Assembly (NCBI GenBank): GCA_937872275.1
Contig: CALMSE010000268.1
Span: forward strand, 1 to 10,624
Length of the DNA: 10,624 nt
Reading direction: 5' to 3'
Origin: an uncultured Leucobacter sp.
Lineage (GTDB): Bacteria > Actinomycetota > Actinomycetes > Actinomycetales > Microbacteriaceae
Shown here piece by piece: positions 1-6,069 of the stretch. Position numbers and translations under genes: made by a program. How positions within the stretch are numbered: position 1 is the stretch's first letter; each line of letters starts with the position of its first letter. The notes under the pieces were generated by a model. It was not told where the DNA came from. It saw only the letters and a program-made list of their open reading frames with translations, and searched no databases.

Positions 1-447
1 TCGGCGGGCGGCGGGCTGACCCTCGCGCTGCTGCTCGCGATCCGCGATGCCGGGCTCGCCCAGCCGGCCGCGGCCGTCGCGCTCTCGCCGTGGGTCGATG
101 CGACCTGCTCGAGCCCCTCCTACGCCGAGCGCGCGGAGCGGGACCCACTGCTCTCGACCCGGCAGCTGCTCGACGCCGCCGCGGTGTACCTCGCGGGGGC
201 CGACCCGAGGCACCCGCTCGCCTCGCCGCTCTTCGCCGATCTCACGGGCCTCGCGCCGCTGAGCGTGCACGTCGGCAGCGAGGAGATCCTGCACGACGAG
301 GCGCTCCGCCTCGCCGAGGCCGCGGGCGGCACCGCGCGCGTCTGGGAGGGCATGGTGCACGACTGGTCGCTGTTCTGGTTCGCAGTCGACGAGGGCGCCG
401 AGGTGCTCGCCGAGGTCGGCGCGACCATCGCGGCCGCCACCCGCTGA
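1..447 (+). CDS. Alpha/beta hydrolase, HSL (hormone-sensitive lipase) family, 3' part only
   Basis: Partial gene; the reading frame is open from base 1 and ends at TGA 445-447 (148 codons visible). The first residues, SAGGG, are the end of the GDSAGG nucleophile elbow, so the window opens on the catalytic serine. A cap-side stretch with ALSPWVD follows, typical of family PF07859. The acid turn reads HVGSEEILHDEA (codons about 90-101); alignment from memory places a Glu, not Asp, at the usual acid position. The catalytic His is in GMVHDW (codon 120, bases 358-360). Such enzymes are cytoplasmic esterases or lactonases. It lies 72 bp upstream of a Baeyer-Villiger-type monooxygenase on the same strand, so an inferred role is hydrolysing the ester or lactone that enzyme makes. 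The N-terminal half with the oxyanion HGG motif is outside the window. The family is clear; the substrate is not. Confidence 0.88.
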   Translation, partial: SAGGGLTLALLLAIRDAGLAQPAAAVALSPWVDATCSSPSYAERAERDPLLSTRQLLDAAAVYLAGADPRHPLASPLFADLTGLAPLSVHVGSEEILHDEALRLAEAAGGTARVWEGMVHDWSLFWFAVDEGAEVLAEVGATIAAATR

Positions 448-506
448 ACCGCAGACTCGCCGGACCGCCGAACCGCCGACCCGCAACACGCTTGAAGAAG
501 ACCCGA

Positions 507-512
507 AGAGGA
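507..512 (+). promoter_or_regulatory. Ribosome binding site of the Baeyer-Villiger-type monooxygenase
   Basis: AGAGGA lies 7 nt before the ATG at 520 and fixes that start. The 72-bp gap after the hydrolase stop has no convincing promoter or terminator, which fits co-transcription. It is made largely of short accgcc-like repeats (about 464-485). Confidence 0.6.
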
Positions 513-519
513 ATCGACC

Positions 520-2154
520 ATGACCACTCAGAACACCGAACACCACGACGTCGTCATCGTGGGCGCCGGCGCCGCCGGGCTCTACATGCTCGTGCAGTGC
601 CGCAGGCTGGGGCTCGACGCGATCGCGCTCGAGCGGGCCGACGACGTCGGCGGCACCTGGTACTGGAACCGCTACCCGGGCGCCCGCTGCGACGTCGAGA
701 GCCTCGACTACTCCTACTCCTTCGACGAGGAGCTGCAGCGGGAGTGGCGCTGGACGGAGAAGTACGCGACCGCGCCCGAGATCCTCTCCTACCTGCAGCA
801 CGTGGCCGACCGCTACGAGCTGCGTCGCGACATCCGCTTCGGCACCCGCGTCGCCTCGGCCGAGTTCGACGAGGCGACGAGCGGCTGGACCGTGACCGCC
901 GAGGACGGCGCCGTCTTCACGAGCCGCTACGTCGTCGCCGCGACGGGCGTGCTCTCGCACCCGAAGGCGCCGAGCTTCCCCGGCCAGGAGCGCTTCCGCG
1001 GGGAGATCCTCGTCAGCAACCGGTGGCCGACGGAGGGATTCGACTTCACGGGCAAGCGCGTCGCGGTGATCGGCGTCGGCTCGACCGGCATCCAGATCAG
1101 CCCGATCGTCGCCCAGGAGGCGGACCAGGTCTTCATCCTGCAGCGCACCCCCGCCTACTCGATCCCGGCGTTCAACCGACCGCTGAGCGACGAGGAGTTC
1201 GCGGAGGCCGTCGCCTCGTACCCCGAGCGGCGCAGGATCGCGCGCGAGTCGCTGCTCGGCGTCGACACCCGGAACGAGAACCGCTCGACCTTCGACGTCT
1301 CGGAGGAGGAGGTCGCGGCCGCGTACCAGAGCAACTTCGACTACGGCGGACCGATGAAGCTGGTCACGACCTTCAACGACGCGGTCACCGACACGAAGGC
1401 GAACGACGTCCTCGCCGCGTTCCTGACCGAGCGGATCCGCGAACGCGTAGGCGACGACGAGCTCGCCCGCCGGGTCACCCCGGACTATGCGGTGGCATCC
1501 CGCCGCCTCTGCGTCGACACCGACTACTACGAGACGCTCACGCGCGAGAACGTCACCCTCGTCGACCTCCGCGATGATCCGCTCGTCGAGCTCACCGAGA
1601 CCGGCTTCCGCACGGAGCAGGGCGAGCAGCAGGTGGACGTCATCGTGCTGGCGACCGGCTTCGACGCCGTCACCGGCGCGCTCAGCCACATCGACCCCCA
1701 GGGCCGCGGAGGCCTCTCGCTGCGCCGCAAGTGGGAGGAGTACCCGGCCAGCTACCTCGGCATCATGGTCGCGGGCTTCCCGAACCTCTTCATGGTCGAC
1801 GGCCCGCTGAGCCCCTCGGTGAACTCCAACATGTTCGTCGCGATCGAGCAGCACGTGGAGTACATCACCCGCCTGCTGCAGCTCTCGCTCGATCGGGGCG
1901 GCGCCACGATCGAGGCGACGCCCGAGGCGGAGCAGGAGTGGATCGAGCACGCCGCCGAGGTGGCGAACACGACCGTGTTCCCGCTCACCGACTCCTGGTA
2001 CTCGGGGGCGAACATCGCCGGCAAGGCGAGCGCCATCATGCCCTACCTCGGCGGCATCGGCGGCTACCAGCGCATCATCGACGAGATCGCCGACGACGGC
2101 TTCCGGGGCTTCCGCGTCACCGAGCCGGCGGACGCGGTGACCGCCGGCGCCTGA
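520..2154 (+). CDS. Class B flavin monooxygenase, Baeyer-Villiger (cyclohexanone monooxygenase) type, with atypical fingerprint
   Basis: 544 aa, the usual length of cyclohexanone/cyclopentanone monooxygenases. These use FAD, NADPH and O2 to turn ketones into esters or lactones. Seen: FAD Rossmann motif GAGAAG (15-20) with E38 after beta-2; the intact second family motif GGTWYWNRYPGARCD (44-58); the NADPH Rossmann motif GVGSTG (185-190) with R209; and S-R328-R-L-C, which aligns with the catalytic-Arg region of the family (KRPLC). The hallmark FxGxxxHxxxW(P/D) is present as F159-R-G-E-I-L-V165-S-N-R-W169-P, so the His is Val (codon GTC 1012-1014). Everything around it aligns without a gap, so this is a substitution, not a frameshift. 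The gene follows an esterase and precedes two alcohol dehydrogenases, as in alicyclic or terpene ketone degradation clusters. Ketone oxygenation is inferred; an NADPH-oxidase-like or altered activity is possible because of V165. Confidence 0.9.
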   Translation: MTTQNTEHHDVVIVGAGAAGLYMLVQCRRLGLDAIALERADDVGGTWYWNRYPGARCDVESLDYSYSFDEELQREWRWTEKYATAPEILSYLQHVADRYELRRDIRFGTRVASAEFDEATSGWTVTAEDGAVFTSRYVVAATGVLSHPKAPSFPGQERFRGEILVSNRWPTEGFDFTGKRVAVIGVGSTGIQISPIVAQEADQVFILQRTPAYSIPAFNRPLSDEEFAEAVASYPERRRIARESLLGVDTRNENRSTFDVSEEEVAAAYQSNFDYGGPMKLVTTFNDAVTDTKANDVLAAFLTERIRERVGDDELARRVTPDYAVASRRLCVDTDYYETLTRENVTLVDLRDDPLVELTETGFRTEQGEQQVDVIVLATGFDAVTGALSHIDPQGRGGLSLRRKWEEYPASYLGIMVAGFPNLFMVDGPLSPSVNSNMFVAIEQHVEYITRLLQLSLDRGGATIEATPEAEQEWIEHAAEVANTTVFPLTDSWYSGANIAGKASAIMPYLGGIGGYQRIIDEIADDGFRGFRVTEPADAVTAGA

Positions 2155-2171
2155 CGACCAGACCCCATCGA

Positions 2172-2200
2172 CCCCGCGGCGGGGCATGCGCGCCCGCCGC
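2172..2200 (+). other. Intercistronic alternative hairpins between monooxygenase and alcohol dehydrogenase
   Basis: Two GC hairpins share bases and cannot form together. One is CCCCG/CGGGG (2172-2176 with 2180-2184, 3-nt loop). The other is GCGGCGGG/CCCGCCGC (2176-2183 with 2193-2200, 9-nt loop containing GCATGC). They sit between the stop at 2154 and the ADH ribosome site at 2206. No T-run follows, so an mRNA processing or stability role is likelier than full termination. The function is inference. Confidence 0.4.
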
Positions 2201-2205
2201 CCAGC

Positions 2206-2213
2206 AAGGAGAG
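2206..2213 (+). promoter_or_regulatory. Ribosome binding site deciding the GTG start of the zinc alcohol dehydrogenase
   Basis: AAGGAGAG lies 4 nt before GTG 2218. It supports the GTG start, since no in-frame ATG lies nearby with a comparable site. Confidence 0.75.
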
Positions 2214-2217
2214 CCAC

Positions 2218-3354
2218 GTGAGCACGCAGATCCGCGCGAGCATCGTCGAGAAGATCGGCGCCCCCTTCACCTACACCGACCTGCTCATCGACGACCCGGG
2301 GCCGGGAGAGATCCTGGTGCGCATCGTCGCCGGCGGCGTGTGCCACACCGACGCGAACACGCGCGGCGGCGACATGCCGCTGCCGCTGCCCGGCGTGCTC
2401 GGTCACGAGGGCGCCGGCGTCGTCGAGGCCGTGGGCCCCGGCGTGACCTCGCCCCGGGTCGGCGATCACGTCGTGCTCGGATGGCCGTACTGCGGCGAGT
2501 GCAAGAACTGCCTCGAGGGCGAGCCGCGCTACTGCCTGAGCATCGGCCCGGCGCTCGTCGCCGGGGTGCGCTTCACCGGGGAGCAGGCGGGCACGAGCGC
2601 CTACCGCCGCCTCGACGGAAGCCCCGTGTCGGGCCACTTCTTCGGGCAGTCGTCGTTCGCGACGCACTCGCTGGCGCTCGCCCGCCAGGCGGTCGTGATC
2701 CCCGACGACATCCCGCTCGAGATCGCGGGCCCCCTGGCCTGCGGCATCGCGACCGGAGCAGGCGCCGTGCTCAACACCGTGCGCCCCCGGGTCGGCGAGA
2801 GCATCGTCGTCTACGGCGCGGGCGCGGTCGGCCTCTCGGCCGTCATGGCCGCGACGAACACGCCCGCGACCACGATCATCGCGGTCGATATGCACGACTC
2901 CCGCCTCGAGCTCGCGAAGCGGTACGGCGCGACGCACGTGTTCAACGCGGGCGCCACCCCCGACGTCGTGGCGGCGATCCACGAGCTGCTCGGCGGCACC
3001 GCCGACTACGCGATCGACTGCACCGGGGTCATCCCCGTGGTCGAGCAGACCATCGAGACCGTCGGCATGCTCGGCACCGCGATCCTCATCGGCGGCGCCC
3101 CGGCCGAGGCGGCCTTCACCGCCGACCACTTCCGCACCCTGTTCGGCAAGCGGATCGTGGGCACGCTGGGCGGCAGCGGCCGCTCGGAGCGCCTCATCCC
3201 GGCGCTCCTCGAACTGTGGCGCCAGGGCCGCTTCCCCTTCGACGAGCTCGTCCAGACCTTCGACTTCGAGGACATCGAGGGGGCGCTCGAGGCGAGCCAC
3301 CGGGGCGACGTGATCAAGCCCGTCGTCCGCATGCCCGAGCCCGCGGCGGGCTGA
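2218..3354 (+). CDS. Zinc-dependent alcohol dehydrogenase (MDR family, aryl/benzyl-alcohol dehydrogenase-like)
   Basis: 378 aa, full length for a medium-chain zinc alcohol dehydrogenase oxidising an alcohol to an aldehyde or ketone. Catalytic zinc ligands are visible: C42 (GGVCHTD), H63-E64 (GHEGAG) and C175 (LACGIATG). The structural zinc lobe is complete: C92, C95, C98 and C106 (C-x2-C-x2-C-x7-C). The Rossmann motif GAGAVG is at 200-205, and D224 at the end of beta-2 predicts NAD+ over NADP+. The stretch SGHFFGQSSFA and the C-terminal GDVIKPVVRMP resemble the XylB/benzyl-alcohol and class III-like branch rather than simple ethanol dehydrogenases. It is 63 bp downstream of the monooxygenase and 20 bp upstream of the SDR gene, so one operon is likely. 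It probably supplies the ketone for, or clears the alcohol released after, the oxygenation step; the direction is inferred. Confidence 0.93.
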   Translation: MSTQIRASIVEKIGAPFTYTDLLIDDPGPGEILVRIVAGGVCHTDANTRGGDMPLPLPGVLGHEGAGVVEAVGPGVTSPRVGDHVVLGWPYCGECKNCLEGEPRYCLSIGPALVAGVRFTGEQAGTSAYRRLDGSPVSGHFFGQSSFATHSLALARQAVVIPDDIPLEIAGPLACGIATGAGAVLNTVRPRVGESIVVYGAGAVGLSAVMAATNTPATTIIAVDMHDSRLELAKRYGATHVFNAGATPDVVAAIHELLGGTADYAIDCTGVIPVVEQTIETVGMLGTAILIGGAPAEAAFTADHFRTLFGKRIVGTLGGSGRSERLIPALLELWRQGRFPFDELVQTFDFEDIEGALEASHRGDVIKPVVRMPEPAAG

Positions 3355-3361
3355 GAGAACC

Positions 3362-3367
3362 GAGGAG
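3362..3367 (+). promoter_or_regulatory. Ribosome binding site of the SDR gene
   Basis: GAGGAG lies 7 nt before ATG 3375. The frame is open far upstream, so this site and the Rossmann N-terminus decide the start. The gap after the ADH stop is only 20 nt, which supports an operon. Confidence 0.7.
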
Positions 3368-3374
3368 ACACGAC

Positions 3375-4121
3375 ATGAGATTCCAGGGAAAGATCGCGCT
3401 GGTGACCGGGTCCGGCTCGGGCATCGGCCGCGCCGTCTGCCTGCGCCTGGCCGCCGAGGGCGCCACGGTGGTCGCCGCCGACGTGAACGCGGCCGCGGCG
3501 CAGGAGACCCTCGACCTGATGGAGCAGACGGGAGGCGGAGGCTCGATCCTCGCCTTCGACGTCGCCGACGCCGCTGCCGCCTCGGCGGCGGTTGCGACCA
3601 CGGTCGAGCGGCACGGCGCGCTGCACCTGGCGGTCAACAACGCGGGCATCCCCGGCGTCAACCACCCCATCGGCGACCTCGACCCCACGGATTGGGACCG
3701 CCTGATCGCGATCAACCTGAGCGGCGTCGCATACGGCCTGCACGCCCAGGTGCCGGCGATCATCGCCTCGGGCGGCGGTGCGATCGTGAACATGTCCTCG
3801 ATCGCGGGCGCGATCGCGGTGCCCGACAACCCCGCCTACACCGCCGCGAAGCACGGCGTCGCCGGCCTCACGAAGGCCGTCGGCGCCGACTACGGGGCGC
3901 GGGGCGTGCGCGTCAACGCGGTCGGGCCCGGGTTCATCTCGACGCCGCTGCTCGCCGAGCTGCCGCGCGAGGTCACCGACGAGGTCGCGGCGAAGCACCC
4001 GATGCGCCGCCTGGGCGAGGCCGATGAGGTGGCCGCGCTCGTCGCATTCCTGCTCAGCGACGACGCCTCGTTCATCACGGGCAGCTACCACCTGGTCGAC
4101 GGCGGCTACACCGCCGTCTGA
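3375..4121 (+). CDS. Short-chain dehydrogenase/reductase (classical SDR, NAD-preferring)
   Basis: 248 aa, the standard classical SDR length. Seen in order: cofactor motif TGSGSGIG (11-18); D36 after beta-2 (VVAADVN), which predicts NAD(H); D62 (FDVAD) for the adenine ring; NNAG (88-91); the tetrad N114 (INLSG), S142 (NMSS), Y155 and K159 (YTAAK); and the PGFISTPL loop, then a C-terminus ending VDGGYTAV. All catalytic residues are intact. It is annotated as a soluble dehydrogenase of a secondary alcohol or ketone (family-level knowledge). As last gene of the hydrolase-monooxygenase-ADH-SDR run, it likely interconverts the ring or secondary alcohol and the ketone fed to the monooxygenase, while the zinc ADH may act on a primary alcohol after ester cleavage. 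That division of labour is inferred. SDRs with this pattern are also annotated as glucose or 3-oxoacyl-ACP reductases, and the sequence alone does not separate these. Confidence 0.93.
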   Translation: MRFQGKIALVTGSGSGIGRAVCLRLAAEGATVVAADVNAAAAQETLDLMEQTGGGGSILAFDVADAAAASAAVATTVERHGALHLAVNNAGIPGVNHPIGDLDPTDWDRLIAINLSGVAYGLHAQVPAIIASGGGAIVNMSSIAGAIAVPDNPAYTAAKHGVAGLTKAVGADYGARGVRVNAVGPGFISTPLLAELPREVTDEVAAKHPMRRLGEADEVAALVAFLLSDDASFITGSYHLVDGGYTAV

Positions 4122-4123
4122 GC

Positions 4124-4178
4124 CGCGTTCGCCCGAACCGCGTTCATTCGAACCCCACCCGTTCGAACCACATTCGAC
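4124..4178. repeat. Degenerate 15-bp tandem repeats with TTCGAA-type palindromic cores
   Basis: Three consecutive 15-bp units (4124-4138, 4139-4153, 4154-4168), each ending TCGAAC or CCGAAC, plus a partial fourth (4169-4178). Each carries a small inverted repeat: gttcg-cc-cgaac, gttc-attc-gaac, gttcgaac. They fill the gap between the convergent SDR and FMO genes. They could act as a weak bidirectional transcription end or simply be a slippage product. No T-tract is present. The rest of the gap (4179-4247) shows nothing recognisable. Confidence 0.55.
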
Positions 4179-4247
4179 AGCGTCGTCGAGAGCGAGGGTC
4201 ACCCATGCCAGAGTCAGATCCGCTGCGGACCGCGCTCGGCGCCCCGC

Positions 4248-5651
4248 CTACGCCGCGGCGGCCTCCCGGCTGCGACGCGGCAGCGACGCGTAGAACTCGG
4301 CGTCGTCGAAGCCGGCCGGGAGCGGGATGCCGAACTCCTCGCGCGCGGCCCTCGGAATCTCGACGAGCACCATCTGCGGGTCGCACTGGTTCTCGTTGCG
4401 CGGCGTGTCGACGAAGGGGAAGCCGCCCGTCATGTCGGGGTCGTACTCCTCCCGGAAGCGTCGCATGTTCTCGGCGTTCTCGCCCGTCAGCGTCGCATGG
4501 GCGTCGGCCGCCGCGAAGTTGGCGAAGTAGTCGTACATGGTCCAGTTCGTGCCGACCGCCGCGTGCATGGTGCCGCCGCTGTAGAGGCCCGGGACACCCG
4601 GGAAGAAGGTCTCGAGGTGCAGCTTCGGGTGCCCGCCGGCCTGGTACTCGACCACGCCGTCGGGCAGGAAGTCGTAGCGCACCCGGTAGCCCGTCGCGAA
4701 GACGATCACGTCGATCTGCTCGCTCGAGCCGTCGGCGAAGTGCACCGTCGACCCCTCGACGCGAGTCACGTCGGGGTGGCGCTTCAGCAGGCCGTGCGAG
4801 AGCACGTGCAGCAGCGTGTTGCTGACGATCGGGTGCGTCTCGCCGATCGGGCCCTCCGGCTTCGGCAGGCCGTAGACCTCCAGGTCGCCGACGGTCGAGA
4901 GGATCACGTCGACGAAATCGTTCGGCTCGAGCCCCTCCATCCAGGGGCGCGACTCGACCCTGCCCCTGCCGTCGAGGAAGTCGGGCAACGCGTTGCCGAA
5001 GATCTGCTTCGGGAACACGTAGTAGGGGCGGCGCGTCGAGAGGAAGGCGGCATCCGCCCGGAAGGCGGCGTCCGAGACGATGTCGACCCCGCTGTTGCCC
5101 GCCCCGACGACGAGCACCCGCTTGCCGTCGAACTCCGAGGGCGAACGGTACTCCCGCGCGTGGATCGCCCGGCCCGTGAAGGTGTCGAGCCCCTCGATCT
5201 CGGGGATCTGCGGCAGCCACTGGGTGCCGATCGCCGAGTAGATCCCGCGGTAGTCGCGCGTCTCGCCGTTCGAGAGCCGCACGCGCCAGGAGGAGCCCTC
5301 CTCGGTCTCGACCTGTTCGGCGCTCTCGACGGCGACCCCGAACTCGCAGTGGTCGTCGAGGTGGAACTCGTGCGCGAAGCCCTGGATGTAGTCGCGCAAC
5401 TGGTGCCACTTCGGGTACATGGCGAGATCGCTCGGCATCGGATACCCCACGAAGCCCCCGGCGATGCGCGAGGTGATCATGCTGCACGACTCGTACATCG
5501 GCGAGCCGGGATTGTCGATGTCCCAGATGCCCCCGGCGCGCGAGTTGCGCTCGATCAGGTCGAAGTCGATGCCGTAGCGCTTGAAGGCGCGGGCCGCGAC
5601 GAGGCCGTTCGGGCCGGCTCCGATGATGAGGTACGTGGTGGGCAGGGTCAT
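4248..5651 (-). CDS. Flavin-containing monooxygenase (FMO-like, class B), intact fingerprint
   Basis: 467 aa. FAD Rossmann motif GAGPNG (11-16), with E34 and GGIWD (40-44) typical of FMO and YUC-like enzymes. The FMO fingerprint FxGxxxHxxxY is complete (F158, G160, H164, Y168). The NADPH Rossmann motif GAGNSG is at 183-188, and the FATGY motif is near residue 330. Family knowledge: FAD- and NADPH-dependent oxygenation of N, S or, in some members, ketones. The start at 5651 is chosen because AAGGAGAG sits just upstream and the Rossmann fold begins at residue 7; the frame stays open far upstream but that is not coding-like. The gene is convergent with the SDR and divergent from a LysR regulator 418 bp away, a usual arrangement for a regulated target. 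It could belong to the same ketone or aromatic catabolism as the left operon (inferred). The substrate is unknown. Confidence 0.92.
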   Translation of the reverse strand: MTLPTTYLIIGAGPNGLVAARAFKRYGIDFDLIERNSRAGGIWDIDNPGSPMYESCSMITSRIAGGFVGYPMPSDLAMYPKWHQLRDYIQGFAHEFHLDDHCEFGVAVESAEQVETEEGSSWRVRLSNGETRDYRGIYSAIGTQWLPQIPEIEGLDTFTGRAIHAREYRSPSEFDGKRVLVVGAGNSGVDIVSDAAFRADAAFLSTRRPYYVFPKQIFGNALPDFLDGRGRVESRPWMEGLEPNDFVDVILSTVGDLEVYGLPKPEGPIGETHPIVSNTLLHVLSHGLLKRHPDVTRVEGSTVHFADGSSEQIDVIVFATGYRVRYDFLPDGVVEYQAGGHPKLHLETFFPGVPGLYSGGTMHAAVGTNWTMYDYFANFAAADAHATLTGENAENMRRFREEYDPDMTGGFPFVDTPRNENQCDPQMVLVEIPRAAREEFGIPLPAGFDDAEFYASLPRRSREAAAA

Positions 5652-5657
5652 GGATCT

Positions 5658-5665
5658 CTCCTTCG
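5658..5665 (-). promoter_or_regulatory. Ribosome binding site deciding the FMO start
   Basis: On the minus strand AAGGAGAG precedes the ATG at 5651 by about 6 nt. It selects this start over any upstream codon in the long open frame. Confidence 0.7.
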
Positions 5666-5681
5666 AGTTCGATGCGCTTCG

Positions 5682-5711
5682 AGGATAGAACGGCGCGGCG
5701 CCGCCCGGCCA
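5682..5711 (-). promoter_or_regulatory. Candidate promoter of the FMO gene
   Basis: A minus-strand TATCCT (-10-like, 5682-5687) with a poor -35 candidate TGGCCG (5706-5711, 18-bp spacer) would give a short leader that includes the ribosome site. The -35 matches only 3 of 6. Just upstream, 5716-5736 reads GTT...AAC with a T-N11-A spacing (T5718, A5730), which could be a LysR-type box. Weak evidence. Confidence 0.25.
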
Positions 5712-5767
5712 TCGCGTTTCCCGTGCGCGAGCGAACGGAATGCTAAACGGGCTGACGGCGTCTCGGG

Positions 5768-5844
5768 CAGGATCGCACCGATCGGCAGGATTACACCGGC
5801 TTTCCGGGAATCGGGGTGCAATTCCGCCGATCGGTGCGATCCTG
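5768..5844. repeat. 77-bp palindromic element built from 18-nt units (two per arm)
   Basis: The outer arms are a perfect 18-bp inverted repeat: CAGGATCGCACCGATCGG at 5768-5785 and its reverse complement at 5827-5844. The inner 20-nt arms (5786-5805 and 5807-5826) pair at 13 of 20 positions around a single central G at 5806, so 31 of 38 positions pair overall. Within the left arm the unit CAGGATnnCACCG repeats directly with an 18-nt period (5768 and 5786); diverged reverse copies make up the right arm. It lies 117 bp upstream of the FMO start and 226 bp upstream of the LysR start. It may be a REP/MITE-like dispersed element or an operator array; the sequence alone does not decide. Confidence 0.8.
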
Positions 5845-5886
5845 CGACAGCGAAGCCGCCCACGCGGCCGGCCGTGCTCGGGTAGA

Positions 5887-5928
5887 GGGACGAAGAACGA
5901 GGGACGAAGGACGAAGAACGAAGGACGG
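5887..5928. repeat. Heptanucleotide tandem repeat, about six copies
   Basis: Six consecutive 7-nt units: gggacga, agaacga, gggacga, aggacga, agaacga, aggacgg. The consensus is RGRACGA. Purine-rich on the plus strand and low in complexity compared with its surroundings. Probably a slippage-prone intergenic repeat; no coding role is supported. Confidence 0.8.
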
Positions 5929-6057
5929 AGGCCCCTCGCGCAGACCCACCCACGGAACGGGAGCCCTCGCCCGGCGCGCGCCCGCTGACTAGTCTGGAAG
6001 CGCCCCGGCGGTGCAGGCGCCGGCGGTGGGCGCGCGGCGGGGCGCGATCCCTGCGAC

Positions 6058-6065
6058 GAAGGAGG
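6058..6065 (+). promoter_or_regulatory. Strong ribosome binding site deciding the GTG start of the LysR gene
   Basis: GAAGGAGG is a near-perfect anti-16S match, 4 nt before GTG 6070. It makes the GTG the preferred start although no ATG lies nearby. Confidence 0.8.
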
Positions 6066-6069
6066 CGAC

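Larger units (their letters stand above)
5652..6069. other. 418-bp divergent intergenic region between FMO and LysR genes
   Basis: Gene-free. From left to right it holds the FMO leader and candidate promoter (5652-5736), a 77-bp palindrome of 18-nt units (5768-5844), a heptamer tandem repeat (5887-5928), a possible LysR-gene -10 element TAGTCT (5990-5995, no clear -35), and the LysR ribosome site (6058-6065). No small gene with coding-like composition was seen. Confidence 0.7.

Noticed and set aside
90..1577. Long plus-strand frame across the hydrolase and monooxygenase
   Set aside because: Composition is almost all Arg, Ala, Gly and Pro with no domain. It overlaps two well-supported genes.
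1731..3374. Upstream extension of the SDR frame, open from 1731
   Set aside because: Arg-rich out-of-frame translation of the monooxygenase and ADH genes, a high-GC artefact. GAGGAG and the SDR N-terminal motif fix ATG 3375.
3006..4202. Long minus-strand frame opposite ADH and SDR
   Set aside because: Antisense shadow of the two dehydrogenases with no recognisable domain and no good start site.
4205..4825. ATG frame starting in the convergent gap
   Set aside because: Ser/Arg/Pro-rich antisense of the FMO 3' end; no ribosome site worth noting.
5768..5844. Rho-independent terminator
   Set aside because: It lies in a divergent gap, upstream of both genes, and no T-tract follows on either strand.
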